From positions 16,517,001 to 16,581,000 of the forward strand of contig OX485807.1 of assembly GCA_950295325.1 (NCBI GenBank): a stretch of DNA of 64,000 nucleotides. Reading direction: 5' to 3'. The position numbers and the translations under genes were made by a program. The notes beneath the pieces are model-generated. The model did not search any database. It saw only the letters and a list, made by a program, of their open reading frames with translations, and was not told where the DNA came from. This document shows positions 1 to 11,450 of this stretch, one piece after another; the first letter of the stretch is position 1, and every line of letters begins with the position of its first letter. The stretch comes from Polytrichum commune. Taxonomy: Eukaryota; Streptophyta; Polytrichopsida; Polytrichales; Polytrichaceae.

Positions 1-1372
1 TGTCTGCGTATGTAGTTGGGGTCCACTTAGGGAGAGTATAGCGACATGTGAACTTTCCCTCTACCTTCGGCTTGTTGATGAGACTCCATGCTTGAAGCTT
101 TTGGTCCTCAGAGAAAATTTTCATACTAAACCCGATGACTCGTGGGTAAGCCACATAGGCCCAATTGGTAGGTAAGGGTCGATCCACATACGACATCGCT
201 TGTATCAATATCGCTGCAGATGATAAAGCTCGCCCTTGTGTTCCATAAGTTTGCGATCCGAAATACGTTTCCACCGATTTGTGCGTGAATGGTGGAAACC
301 CCGCTGCTTGCCATGGAGAGGGAGGAATCGAGTACACTTTGGTGGGACGTTCATCGCGAGAGGCAAAACAATCGCACGCATCTCCCGGTCGAGACGCATA
401 AGATCTCACATTCGAAGTCGTCGCCGTCCCAAGTGTGGGGCCTTCACTCTTTTGAATTCCTTTCCCCTTCAAGATGAATCTCCGCTTCTTTCGCTCGTGA
501 GTAGCTTCGTTCTGAGATGCGGGGTCCGAGGCTTGAGAATACTCCTCCAATCCTTGTGACGTAGGAAGAATGTCTACAAGAACTCGGTCAAACGGCTCCG
601 AAGAAGAAGAGGGTGATAAAGGTTGCACATCTATGTGCGGGAACAGATTCACCGTAACATCTTGAATCTGATATCCAGATAATTGGTTCCTCGATTTCGA
701 GGGTGATGCAACTTGATTAACAGATGCGGCTGATGATTCACCATTGTCTCCGCCCGCTTTATTTGAGCGCGCGTTGACGGGAACTAATAACACCGACCAC
801 TCGGGAAGTGAGCTGTTGAAATCCATACTACGAAGGCTAAGAGACCGCTGAGTGTACATCTTGTGTCTCTTCTCACGCACATTCTCGCCTCCTTCACCCC
901 ACTTGGACGTATCTCGCAATGCTCCACTACCACTCTCCACATCGCTAATATTCATTTCCCCATCAAGAAGCGCTCGAGCCTGCGTTGCACCATTAACAAC
1001 AACAACAGCATCGGGTGCGAACCCTGGCGTATACATCGTCCAGTTCGATTCATCTAAAATGTATTCGTTGCTATCTTGTGCCTCATGAGCGATGTTGGAG
1101 TTTCCGTTCTCGTGGCTGGGAATATAAGTGTTTGCAAATTTGGTGACCGCATTTACGTATGTCGTGACTTCTGTGGGTATTATTGTTGCCGTTGGCTTCG
1201 TGTTTCTAGGTTCTACAGGTGATTGTGGGCGCGAGTTTGGAGAGCTTGCAGGGTCGGGGGTTTTGATTCTCTTGGTTTGTCGAGAGTCGTCCACTTGTTG
1301 GCCATGTGAGTTTGAGCGAGCTCGCCGAAGACCACGTTCTCGACGTGGAACGGCAACTTCTGCAATTGCCAT
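1..1372 (-). CDS. Unknown protein, N-terminal 457 codons, runs off the window
   Basis: I do not recognise this protein. Translating the minus strand gives an uninterrupted frame from an ATG at 1372-1370 to base 1, with an in-frame TAA four codons upstream, so this is the first possible start. Residues 1-60 are Arg/Ser/Pro-rich and probably disordered, with a basic stretch (TKRIK, about 33-37). Residues 200-300 are Ser-rich and end in KKRR (about 295-298), a possible nuclear localisation signal. From about 340 onward the sequence looks folded, with many aromatic residues (WAYVAYPRVIGFSMKIF, about 404-420). Chance explains a 457-codon open frame poorly, and base composition is more balanced than in the AT-rich spacers. 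It could be a lineage-specific nuclear protein or a domesticated or still transposon-borne ORF. The downstream part, possibly with introns, lies outside the window. Confidence 0.65.
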   Translation of the reverse strand, partial: MAIAEVAVPRRERGLRRARSNSHGQQVDDSRQTKRIKTPDPASSPNSRPQSPVEPRNTKPTATIIPTEVTTYVNAVTKFANTYIPSHENGNSNIAHEAQDSNEYILDESNWTMYTPGFAPDAVVVVNGATQARALLDGEMNISDVESGSGALRDTSKWGEGGENVREKRHKMYTQRSLSLRSMDFNSSLPEWSVLLVPVNARSNKAGGDNGESSAASVNQVASPSKSRNQLSGYQIQDVTVNLFPHIDVQPLSPSSSSEPFDRVLVDILPTSQGLEEYSQASDPASQNEATHERKKRRFILKGKGIQKSEGPTLGTATTSNVRSYASRPGDACDCFASRDERPTKVYSIPPSPWQAAGFPPFTHKSVETYFGSQTYGTQGRALSSAAILIQAMSYVDRPLPTNWAYVAYPRVIGFSMKIFSEDQKLQAWSLINKPKVEGKFTCRYTLPKWTPTTYAD

Positions 1373-1392
1373 TTGTATGCGTTACAATGCAT

Positions 1393-1416
1393 CAGGGTTT
1401 AGGGTTTGGGGTTTGG
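1393..1416 (-). promoter_or_regulatory. Telo-box / short interstitial telomere-like motif
   Basis: Read on the minus strand, the bases just upstream of the ATG at 1372 contain AAACCCTAAACCCT preceded by near copies (CCAAACCCC). AAACCCTA is the plant telo-box found near the start of many growth-related and ribosomal genes. Its place about 20-45 bases upstream of the start codon suits a 5' UTR or core-promoter element. The function is inferred. Confidence 0.5.
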
Positions 1417-1944
1417 GAACTAAGATTCAATTCAATCATAATCTTGAAAATATTAGTGTTTAGGTAGAGAATAAACGAATATGAAATCATCCGTATTGGA
1501 AGTAATGAAAGGATCCGTGCTTAACTTCAAGAATGGGAATTGGTAAAACGACCACAAAGACATGTTGAGCGGTCACATAACCTATCAAATTTGGATTTTT
1601 ATCGCACACATGAAGAGGAGCAAGGTATCAACTTTGTGATAGAATCAATAAACTTGGCTAGCTGGGATGACAAGTCAACACCAAGGGAACACTTTACATA
1701 TCGACTATGGTTGTGTTAGCCAATGTGTGGTCGATTTTACAATCCCCTAAAAAATAATACATTTAAGTCACATAATAGGGACATATAATTTGTGTGGATC
1801 GTCATCAAGCTTCTAGACCAAATATCATTGAGAAATTGATATCATCAATACATGATAAGTTTGATTATGTCGTAATACGTTAATACACATGATTATGAAC
1901 GTTTTTTTTTATATATAAAAATCCCCATGCATAATTATAAGGCA

Positions 1945-2785
1945 TCAACCTTAGCCCTTTGTTTGGGTCTTGGCAATTAATATGTGTATAATCATTCTTT
2001 AAAATTGTATAATTAGCTCTAGAATGGTCACATTATCCATGGACCCTTATAGTTGATAGAGAAGTAAGTCGCCCCAATGTTTTGAACTTGTATTATGACC
2101 TGAAAGTTGTTCAAGACTTGGGCTATTGCTAGACTCCGGTGTTTGTAGTACTAGGCTAGGGATACCACCAGGTAAGTTCGGTGGAGGTTGGTTTGATGTT
2201 GGTTTATACTTTCCTCTACCCAAAATTGCGTCTATACGGTCTTGTACGTTGCCTGAAATTCCACCATTTGACCCATTTGTCATTACAACAATTTTATCTT
2301 ACGGTTTGGTATAATTTCCAATTTATCCTTGTGCCCATGATATTGTGTTAATATTTTGTCAAATTTACTAATACTCTATATCGGTCAATTGTATTAATCA
2401 ATTCCTAGCCCTTCTTTTTGGATTCTTGCATTAAATACACATGTGATATCTATAAAAAAAATGTATAATAAACTTTAGAATGACCCTATTATCCATGGAC
2501 CCCAAAAGCTAATAGAGAATTTGTCACTCCAAGGTTTTGAACTTATATATATTACCTGAAAGTGGTCTAGGACTTGGGCTCTTGCTAGAATCCGGTGTTT
2601 GTAGTCCTAGACTAGAGATACCACCAAGTACGTTTGGTGGAGGTTGGTTCAATGTTGATGAGTATATGCCCCTGCCCAAAATTGCATCTAAAAGATCTTT
2701 TGCATTGCCGGAGATTTCCTCATGTGACGCCTTTATCATCAAATTAGCTTTACCTTGTGGGTTGGTATAGTTCCATTTTTTTCTT
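1945..2785. repeat. Tandem duplication, two diverged copies of about 390 bp
   Basis: Bases 1945-2333 and 2397-2785 align at an offset of about 455. Shared landmarks are TTATCCATGGACC (near 2032 and 2491), a segment ending in TTTTGAAC followed by an ACCTGAAAG block (near 2080-2107 and 2535-2562), and GGTGGAGGTTGGTT. The right copy forms the 3' end of the 310-codon minus-strand ORF. The left copy encodes a related peptide with an in-frame stop. Confidence 0.8.
2047..2283 (-). pseudogene. Degenerate duplicate of the C-terminal segment of the neighbouring ORF
   Basis: The frame carries a peptide closely matching the C-terminus of the 2524-3456 protein: ISGNVQDRIDAILGRG against ISGNAKDLLDAILGRG, then NQPPPN and LQTPESS against LQTPDSS. 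In the stretch matching NYTNPQGK of the intact copy there is a TAA, so the duplicate cannot be read through in the same way. Both copies keep a possible splice donor (CAG/GT) at the equivalent place, so an alternative last exon is possible, but the stop favours a dead copy. Confidence 0.5.
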
Positions 2786-3456
2786 GTGCCACGTTGGCCC
2801 CGTTGTGCCCAAATTTTGGGATAATCTGAGTTGCTATGCAAATCGTCGTTCAAGGACAAAGTCGGAGATGTTGTGTGCCCTTGACCATTCCAATCTTTGG
2901 TTTCCAACAACATGGCCCTCATCGCACGTGGTCGTTTCCCACCTCTATACATTTCCTCCTCAAATTGCTCATCACCGACATAATCATATTGCTCACCATA
3001 TTCGGTATTTATACCGCAAAATTCTCCGAGGTGTGAAATACTAGCACCTCTATCACGAACATCATCTAAGTAATCGGCCAAACCTTCATTATCCTCACTA
3101 GTTTTGTTGTCGTCATCTAAGAGGTTGTAGAACCTTAACGTGGCTTCCAATACATCGGGGGTCCAAACACTATCATTGTTGTAAAAATCATAGTTGGGGG
3201 TATTGAACATGTTGAAATCGGCCATGAGATTGGCAAGTTCCTCATTGTCATCTTCAAAGTTGGGTGTGATGATTTTTGTTGACTCATCATCGCCCCAAAA
3301 ATCAAAATTGCCTAGGAAGTTGAGTGTACCCGGGGTTGGAGGCCCGGGGTCTACGAGACAACCTTCCAATGTATATGGATCATCCCATTCTTCATGGAGG
3401 TCCTCTAAAAGAATGTTACTCAAAACATGCTCCACATCTTTCAATACGTGGCTCAT
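2524..3456 (-). CDS. Unknown acidic protein, 310 aa
   Basis: I do not recognise the family. An ATG at 3456-3454 opens 310 codons. Residues 1-190 are strongly acidic, with repeated Asp/Glu runs (LLDDDNK, FEDDNEE, FEEEMY) and many Asn/Phe/Tyr. The middle turns basic around GKRPRAM and GQRGTRKKW. The C-terminal 60 residues hold a conserved-looking block (SGNAKDLLDAILGRG, then NQPPPN) that is duplicated at 2047-2283, which suggests it is the folded or selected part. A CAG/GTAATA donor near 2556 would remove the last residues and lead into another exon, so the printed C-terminus may be wrong. It may be an accessory ORF of a DNA transposon or a lineage-specific gene. It lies about 1.1 kb upstream of the other unknown minus-strand ORF; no link between them is shown. 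Confidence 0.5.
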   Translation of the reverse strand: MSHVLKDVEHVLSNILLEDLHEEWDDPYTLEGCLVDPGPPTPGTLNFLGNFDFWGDDESTKIITPNFEDDNEELANLMADFNMFNTPNYDFYNNDSVWTPDVLEATLRFYNLLDDDNKTSEDNEGLADYLDDVRDRGASISHLGEFCGINTEYGEQYDYVGDEQFEEEMYRGGKRPRAMRAMLLETKDWNGQGHTTSPTLSLNDDLHSNSDYPKIWAQRGQRGTRKKWNYTNPQGKANLMIKASHEEISGNAKDLLDAILGRGIYSSTLNQPPPNVLGGISSLGLQTPDSSKSPSPRPLSGNIYKFKTLE

Positions 3457-3909
3457 GTTGGATTAATTGCTTCAAATTTTGGAGCACTTTCACATATCAT
3501 CAACAACAAAAATGATGTGAACTAGTGTTTGAGAGTCTTCCTTGACAAAGGAATATACACGTCATGATAGAGGACTTGTAATATGTGTGTCAAATCAACA
3601 CTTTTTGTGTAAAATGTATGTGAAATGACCTTATCAAATAGACTGAAGGATTCCTTGCTATGTTTATGAGGGATGTAAACCTCAACTTGACAATGAACAT
3701 GCAACCCAATGGTATCTTGTAGTGTTGACAACAATCTAACAAAAAATGATACTTAGGAGGCATTTGCCATGCTCTTGAATGCTAACTGACATGCTTTGAA
3801 CCTCATATGCAGTAGTAGTTGAATATTTTTCAGGCATACCAAAGAGGGTTGTCTATTCCTAGAGAAAAAACAAATTGTCTTCAAATTGGGTTGAATCTCA
3901 CACAAAAAC

Positions 3910-4191
3910 TACACTAAGTAGTTCTATTAGTGTGGGCCAAATTAATTTTCTACAACCCACATTAATTCTCATGACAAGCTTTGATGTGGGTCATGTTAAT
4001 TTTCAACTCATGTTTAATCTCTAGTTTTTAATTATTTATGTAAGGTGTTGGTTGGAAGTCTCAAGGAAGACCTAGTGGAAGACCCAAGGTCTTGGACCCA
4101 AGTTTGTTCATGCGACTAGAAAATTAGAGTGACTCGCATTGATCATTACCACAATGATTTTCCACCCACGTTAATAGGACTAATAAGTGTA
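3910..4191. mobile_element. MITE, TA-flanked, CACTAAGTAG-type inverted termini
   Basis: The left end reads TACACTAAGTAGTTCTATTA and the right end, reverse-complemented, TACACTTATTAGTCCTATTA, giving imperfect terminal inverted repeats of about 27 bp. Both ends are bounded by TA, consistent with a TA target duplication and a Tc1/mariner-type origin. There is no internal coding sequence. A diverged relative lies at 58878-59238 in the opposite internal orientation. Confidence 0.7.
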
Positions 4192-4650
4192 CATTCCTAC
4201 ATTGATAAAGATGAAGATCGTGCCTTCTACATTCTATCATTGTGTTGAACTTGGCAAAGCTTGACATATCACCTGCAAAGTATTATTCGAGTGTATTGTA
4301 GAGGGTCTCTATTCTAACACAAAAGATTTCTTTTCCTTCAAGAGTTGAAATGTGCCATTCTCACATTCACCACGACCCACTTGTATCCCCTATGGAAACT
4401 ATGTTTCAATACACGTAGAAATGAAACAAGGAGCCCTCTACGGTATCTTATCATGCAATAAGCTTCATAGATTTTAGAGAAACCAACTCAAATCTAGCAT
4501 AAATTCTCAGTGCCCTTGTTTACATAGTTTTGAAAGTAAATAGTAATATGATTGTACCTTGTAATTCAGGTGCACATGTGGGGTCAGTTTGAGAAGAATT
4601 TCCATTTTCCATCGTTTGCTTATGGCCACATAACAAACTTCAACAAGGAA

Positions 4651-4671
4651 TATATATATATATATATATAT
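4651..4671. repeat. (TA)n microsatellite
   Basis: Perfect alternating TA tract of about 21 bases. Confidence 0.9.
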
Positions 4672-5137
4672 CATATGGGTTATATGAAAGATGGGTGCCC
4701 CTCATATGGACAATGACCTATAATGGTTTTAAATGTATACACACATATATATATATATCCAAATTTTAAAAAATATGTGTTTGAAAGAAAACCATTTTAG
4801 GTCATTTGTGAAATTCACTACAAGGATTCATAAAAGATTCACATGGATTCCAATTACAAAAATATCATCTTTCATTATTTTTCTCATTTGAATTTGCTAA
4901 ATGTGCTCATGTGATTTCTACTTTTTTTTATTAAACCCTTACCTAACTCAAAATGCTCAAAATAGGCGTATTCACCTTACACCTTAAGCAACCAATGTAG
5001 AATATATTGATCAAAACTTTGACGGTGCAATCTTCATATACGATTATTCGATGTATACTGTGAACTTACATTGAGTCTAAAGCTTACTACAAGTTGTTGG
5101 GGATTCAATCAATTCATCATAAGGCACACAACTTCAC

Positions 5138-5346
5138 TACACTGATTATCCCAATAAGTGCGTGTTCCTATTCAAAGTTACGCAATGCTATAACTATTTA
5201 ATAAGAATTAAATATTTTACCAAGTAAAGTTGTTTATGTTCTATAATGTGCGAACAACCTGTTGAACTTTTGTTACACTTGAGTAAGATATTATTGCACT
5301 GCGTAACTGTGAATAATAACATGCATTAATTGGGATAATCAGTGTA
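5138..5346. mobile_element. MITE, TA-flanked, CACTGATTATCCCAAT inverted termini
   Basis: Ends TACACTGATTATCCCAAT and, on the other side, its near-perfect reverse complement (ATTGGGATAATCAGTGTA). It is 209 bp, noncoding and bounded by TA on both sides. The first bases (TACACT) match the MITEs at 3910, 45999 and 57720. Confidence 0.8.
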
Positions 5347-7753
5347 ACATATGTGTCTTGGATTGGTGGTGGGTAGAATGGGGCCTTCCATCACACACTT
5401 GATACAATTTTGCATCAAAATGTAAAGATGAAAGTGCAAATGCAATATTGTTGTCATAGATTCGTGGTGTGAGAATGCACAAAGAATGTATGGCATGGGA
5501 AAAAGTACAAAACCTCGTGTCCTTTTAAGGATAACAAAATCTACTACATGGTGATATATATATCTTAGGACATATGAGATTCATAGATACTTTTCTATAC
5601 TTTTCTTATCTTAGAAAATGTTAAAGTTTGGATGCGTCCACCAAATGAAGTTAGACATTGAGTTGGAACATACCTTGGAAGACTTGTGACGACAAGTTGT
5701 GATGTGGACTACATTTTTCATCACTACTAATGTTCATCTAAGCTCGAGGCAAATGTGCAAGCCATTTGCTTGGGAAGAGCTGCAGTGAAACCTCAATCTT
5801 GACCTAATTATCAATGAGTAGATTGTGCTCTTAAGTGATGTGTTTTCTATGTTGTAGACTATATGAAAATTGCACCACCTTGCTCAAAAGCCGAATCAAA
5901 TATGCAAATGTAAGTGAGTTGGATAACACAATCTCAAAAAATGACCTCATGTGTTGTTTAGCCACATTTGACCATACTTTTGTGATTAGAATTCCACCTT
6001 GCCTTGCTTTCACAACATGAATGTATCTATGCACAAGAAGTTGTTTCGTAGTGAGACGCCTTCATTGGTAGCCTTCACCTAGTGTATTGTTCAGTCATTC
6101 ATCACCTCCCTCTCACATTAGATTGTCACCTATTACCCTGAAGAATTATACATACAACTATAAGTTACATATTTTGGCATTCCTCCTAACACCACCCCAC
6201 CTTCCTATCATTTTTCTTTAACCAAATTCCAATTTATTGAATTCACTTATTGTGGAGGCTAATTCAACAAGTAGTTGCATATATTACACTGAAATACTTG
6301 CGAATTGAAACCCTAGGGTGAGGCATGACTTTATCCATCCTTATCGCTCAATGTGTTACATGAGTTGTTCACAATCCTTGCACTGAGCATCTACAAGATT
6401 TGCACAACCTATTTCTAGCATTAAAATTTGAATGAAATCATGTTTAACACATTGCTACCAAAACATTATTCCATTCTCAACCTATGTTGCTCTCAACAAA
6501 AGAAACTAGAGTAAGGCTTGCAACCAATATTTTCCACTTAATCTTTCTCTTCCCCCTTTTTTTGATCCACCTACTGAGAAATAGGTAATAATCCCTCAGT
6601 GATACCCAAAAGCACACACTTTTGAATGGTTGTTGTTAGAACATTGATGTTCTTTTCTCTCTCTTAGTCAAAATTGTCATACCTTTTTATTGCTAGAGAA
6701 TATGCCAAGATCGATAACACGTGCATACATATTAATATATTGAGTTACAAATGGATCAACATTGAATCATATGTTACTTTTAAGACCATTCACTCTTATG
6801 CTAATCTTTATGTTCAAAATGTTTGTGGACAATTCTAATATTGATGTAAGTAAGGATACAAACTTGCAAGAGATAACTTAGTCATGAAAGATATCTATTT
6901 CTGAGTTGTGTGTTTGGTAAATGTTTCTTGGTATCCAATCTTGCTTGGGCTTTATGTGAATGAGCCCAATGACACCTTCTGCCCATGACATTTGCTCCTA
7001 TCTCTCAATCCAGTGTCACATGGGGAACATATATAAAATGATATTTGATCCAACAAACACAAAGGAAGGTAGTGCCACCTGAGGGGTGTGTCTTTTCATA
7101 ATCATTTGTGTTTGCTAATAAAGCATGGTTGTGATTTATGCATCACAAACTAGAATCAAGCATACAAACTTTTTAATCTAGAAGCATTATCTTAATTGAT
7201 TGAGAACCAACCATGTTGCCAATCTTTATGTGAGTGGTCCGGATTGGGTTTAATCACATGTATTGGATAATGTTTTGGGTGTTGTCAACATTGTGCTACA
7301 ACCTATAATTGGCAATTGCATATGACCAGGTATAAATACACCCAAAAAAACCTTGACCAAAACTAATCCCTACATTAAAATCAAAAATTGATCCTAAAAC
7401 CTAGATATTGAGATATATGATCACATAAGAACCTCTACTTTCAGGTTTGAGTTATGTCTATGAACAAACTTTGAAATTCCATGACATTAATAAGGTATAT
7501 AAATAATACATCATTGTTAAGATGCACTAGAGTCTACTTTTAATACCTTATGAGACAAAACATTGATTCTAGTATGTAAACATTAATCAACAACTTGAAA
7601 GGATGATTATAAGGTGTGTTTGCCATATGTGACAAAGGTTCCACATCTCGAATAAGTTTGTTTTGCAAGCGAATCACTAAGTCTTCTTATTGTTCTTATG
7701 TGATTAAGAGCTCCAACAAATGTTTTTTGATATTGCAAACATCATAGGGCAAT

Positions 7754-8005
7754 GACCCCCCCCCCCCCTCCTTTTTGGATCAACACACAATTGAAACATC
7801 TTGCCACTACACAAAATAAAGTGGTCAACTAACACCTCCCAATTGACAAAAGTCATGGGATGTGTATCGTTGAGGACCATTTCTTCATGTCGTTCATACC
7901 ATGTTGACATAAAGAATACGAAAATAGGTATTTAGCAATACACTTCCTACGACTCTCGTCTTTCGGTATGTGTTGTCTAGCACCCCCCCCTCCCCCCTCC
8001 CCCCC
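7754..8005. repeat. Poly-C tracts
   Basis: A 13-C run at 7754-7766 and a cluster of C runs broken by single T bases at 7983-8005. Similar runs recur at 12967-12977 (C), 13699-13711 (G), 45092-45106 (G), 46591-46599 (C) and 62005-62014 (C). Confidence 0.9.
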
Positions 8006-8611
8006 TTTTGTTCCCTTGGAGTGAGTGTACACAACAATTGCATCCCACTTAGCCAAGAATATCATATTGAACAATGCACGTGCAAGAATAAAGAACCACA
8101 CATAAGCAAATTGTTCAATTCTTTTTTATTCATGTCTTGGTAGCATACATGCAAGAGTTGCCTCTTTGTTTTCAACCCGATTCTAATTTCTACAAAAAGA
8201 ACCGAGAAGTGGAAGGAACCTTGGTGTAACATAGAGCCGGCATGATGAAAACAAATTATTTTTCCACGCCACCGTGAAGCCACCAATCGTACCATAGCTC
8301 AAGCACTACAAGCGTACGAGGCCTAGACAACTGAGATTGCGTTGCTAAGAGATTGTCCTATGTCCTTGCGAATATTTGCAAATCTACCACGTGTGGGAGA
8401 TTTGGATATCTCTAGCATTGATGCATGACGATTGCCAAGGACTCATATGTTGATAGCGAAGTTCTAAAACTGGATGCAGTTAATAACAACTCTTGACCAC
8501 CTCGTAGTAGACGTGCTTTTTCCTCATTGCTGTCAATATAGTCACAAAATGGACAATCATTGGCTTGAGTATTGGTACAAAACATTCCAAACGAGTCTCT
8601 AGGTATTTTTT

Positions 8612-8810
8612 TGGGCATAATCAGTCAAAATCCGAGTGTTTCCAAGTCCAACCGGCTACATGTTGTGATCTTTCAGTTGTTCTTCATTAATTTGAGATAT
8701 ATTCCACATGTTCCTCTAAAACGATGGGTAAAAATTTCCGCAAGCCTTGAACTTCAACCGGTTATTTCTCAAACTCGACCGGTTCATGTGCAACTAGCGG
8801 TGCTGTAACT
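8612..8810 (+). repeat. Dispersed repeat family C (CCGGTT-rich), copy 1
   Basis: A segment running from GGGCATAATC through GTTTCCAAGTCCAACCGG to a block with AACTTCAACCGGTTATTTC and GACCGGTTCATG. The same order of blocks recurs at 30428-30635 (-), 50258-50348 with 50735-50862 (+), 50905-51112 (-) and 54549-54765 (+). It is noncoding, about 200 bp, and divergence between copies is considerable. Confidence 0.7.
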
Positions 8811-9574
8811 TTGTGCCGAATGCTCTTTTTCAAGGACGTAAATAGGTGTGTCGATTTTAGAGGAGACAAACAAGCAGACTGACAACTAGGGGAGTTGTTA
8901 AATGTGACAATTGCTTTAGTTTACCAAAGGTGATGACCTTTGGAACTGTCAATTGGCACCAATTCTTCTAGAACCTGCCTCTTGGGAACACAAAAGGTGG
9001 GGTTTTGAAATAACCCAAGGCCCCCTTTTACACTAGAGTGCGCATCGAGAGCTTCATGGCCAGTTTAGACTATGGTGAAGAAGTGCATTGATTAAGAGTT
9101 TCAGGGGCATGGAGTAATATGATTGGTTATGAAATGGGTTCTTCAGCGGCCGGGGTTTACACTAAGGCCAAGCTTATCTGGTGGAGAATTGCAAGCTTAA
9201 ATGAACATGGCTACCAACATGGCAACGCTTTTTGCTAGGGGAGTTCTCCGGAGGGCATGTTTCTTGGGCAACCTCAAACCCTCATACAAGAAACTTTGCC
9301 TTTGGAGAATTCCAAATTGAAGGTTTTTTAAAAAAATAAAAATAAAAAATATTATTATTATTATTATGCTTGAAAATATAGAGTTTTTTCATCTTGTTTG
9401 CCATACCAAACGTTGCCTCAAATAACTTTGTCTTGGGCTGAAAGTCTTGACCACCTGGTGCACTTCTTCACTGAAGTCTAAACTGACCTCGAACTTGCAA
9501 ATTTCAGGAGTTTGACAAGCTTTCATACAAGTTCAAATCTTTGTAAGCTTGATCACTTATCAAACTTGATAAGG

Positions 9575-10440
9575 CACATGTGCCTTAAGATGGATTATTT
9601 TCACTCTGCACCCACTTCTTGTAGGATATGAAACACGTATTTAGTGCAACACAACTAGCAAATCCAAATCGCATCTATTTTTGCCATTTGCCTTATAATT
9701 TTTGGAGCTCACATGAATATCTAATTCATTATCAAAGTGATGATTCTCGCTCTCCTTAAGTGGTCATAGTAACCCTTCAATCGTGTCAACTTTTGAGCTT
9801 AGAATGGTTAGCATATTTTGAACATGTAGCCCATTCTAGTTTAAATACCTACCTTTTGTTGTCAATTCTTTGATCCACACCTAACCACACACCGTTCATA
9901 TCTAAGTGTCCAAATTATTGTTGTGTTTGATTCATGCACTTCTACCTTACGTAGTTTGAGCAAGTGTAAAGATCTCATGCTGAAAGTGAGACATCAAGAG
10001 GGGGATGATGCTTAAAAAAAATTTTAATTTTTAAAAATTGTGACAATCCAAAGAATGCTTAAAATTTTGTTCCCTTGGGATCCACAAACGTTCATGCTTG
10101 AACTTTCGACTTTCCTAAGGGTCCTCCATGAATTATAGATAAGTGGTTGCATGTTTGGCACCTTAGAGTTTTGTGGGCCTGTTGGTAAGGACCACATATG
10201 TGATTATTGTTGGTCCAATTTGAAACCCCACAAAGACCACTAGAAGCTAATGATTGTAGGAAACAAGCTCATCCACTAACAAACAAGAGCCCACCCACCG
10301 CACGGTAAGCAATTAACCCCACCCTGCACCAAAAGGGATTCTTGAGCAGCGTAGGGCCAATAGGCTCAAATTCACGTCGGTTTGCCAGACATTGGTTCTT
10401 CTTCTTCATCATCATCATCATCATTATCATCTAGTACCTT
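9575..10440 (+). repeat. Dispersed repeat family A, copy 1
   Basis: Recognised by the order: CCCACTTCT..TAGGATATGAAA, TAGCAAATCCAAAT, TTTTTGGAGCTCACATGAAT, then a distal part with GTAGGGCCAAT and TCAAATTCACGT. The distal part also matches the copy at 12775-13700. It is noncoding in every copy seen. Confidence 0.65.
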
Positions 10441-10767
10441 GATTGAGACTATTGAAATACTATATCTATGTTTTTTTCTATTTTAATGTGGTCCTTAAAT
10501 AAAGCGCCATCAAATCAAAGTGGACCACTCTTATTGAAATTCTTTGCATGCAATAGTAGAGCGTCTTGGTGCAAAAAGTGCCATCATACAATCATGAAGC
10601 TAATACATGCAAAATGAGCAATACGTTTCAAAGTTTACCATCACTTTGAAAACTGTTGAATGTGTTTGCACATGATGAGGACATTTTGATGAATTTGACA
10701 ATTCAAAAATTGGACAATGAAGTTTGGTTCATCCACTTTTAGTGCATTACAAATACTGGTGGGGTTG

Positions 10768-11160
10768 CATTTAGTGTTGGTGACTCTACACGGGCGGTTT
10801 GTAATTATTTAGTATTGAGCAAGACAACTAGAATGGGTGACATTCAATACAACATTTAATGTAGTTGCTTGGATGCTTCTGGCATCTAGAATTCCTTTAT
10901 CTATGGAATATATGTAGTTCATCTTACGGTTAGAAGCTAATGCAATGCAATATTAATATTCTACTTAGGACGTAATCACACCAAATAAAGTACATGTTTA
11001 TGTTTTATACGTTTCCCAATAAATTATCTGAGTTTTTTGGGTGAAAAGTAAAATCTACATATAGTACAAGATGCTACACTAAATATGAAGCTCTAATTGT
11101 CTTGCTCAATTCTAATTGCAAACTGCGGTATAGTGTCACCAACACTAAATGTTAACCCAA
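10768..11160. mobile_element. Fold-back (inverted repeat) element
   Basis: Bases around 10768-10863 (ATTTAGTGTTGGTGAC ... TATTGAGCAAGACAACTAG) return in inverted form at about 11070-11160 (CTAATTGTCTTGCTCAAT ... GTCACCAACACTAAAT). The arms are about 90 bp and the loop about 200 bp. The right arm also forms the start of a family F copy. No coding capacity. Confidence 0.65.
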
Positions 11161-11450
11161 CATTATTTGTCATTCCTTGTAAATCTTTTTTGGGGGATTA
11201 TAGATTTTGGTAAGTGACAATGTTGCAATTACTGTCACTTACCAAGTAAATTTTCATCCAAATTTCAATCATCCATGATAATATTTCATCACAAGTTGCT
11301 GACAAGAGAAGGTAGAGTATTGGCCAATGGATGAACTCATCCATCATCCATGACAATATTTGTTCAGTTGTTCATAAGAAATGTCATCCGAAAAGTTACC
11401 ATAGTGACATAAAATACCATATGACACTAAATATCATATAGTAGTATAGT
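11128..11450 (+). repeat. Dispersed repeat family F, partial copy
   Basis: Matches the reverse complement of about 48380-48745. Shared landmarks are AACCCAACATTATTTGTCAT, CACAAGTTGCTGACAAGAG, GGATGAACTCATCCATCATC, and the block AAAGTTACCATAG/C followed by GACATAAAATACC. It is noncoding. Confidence 0.75.

Larger units (their letters stand above)
3457..8600. other. AT-rich intergenic repeat spacer
   Basis: No coding region could be supported. Open frames here are short, lack homology I can recognise and sit in AT-rich sequence. The stretch holds two MITEs (3910-4191, 5138-5346), a TA microsatellite (4651-4671) and poly-C runs near 7.75 and 8.0 kb. Confidence 0.6.
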
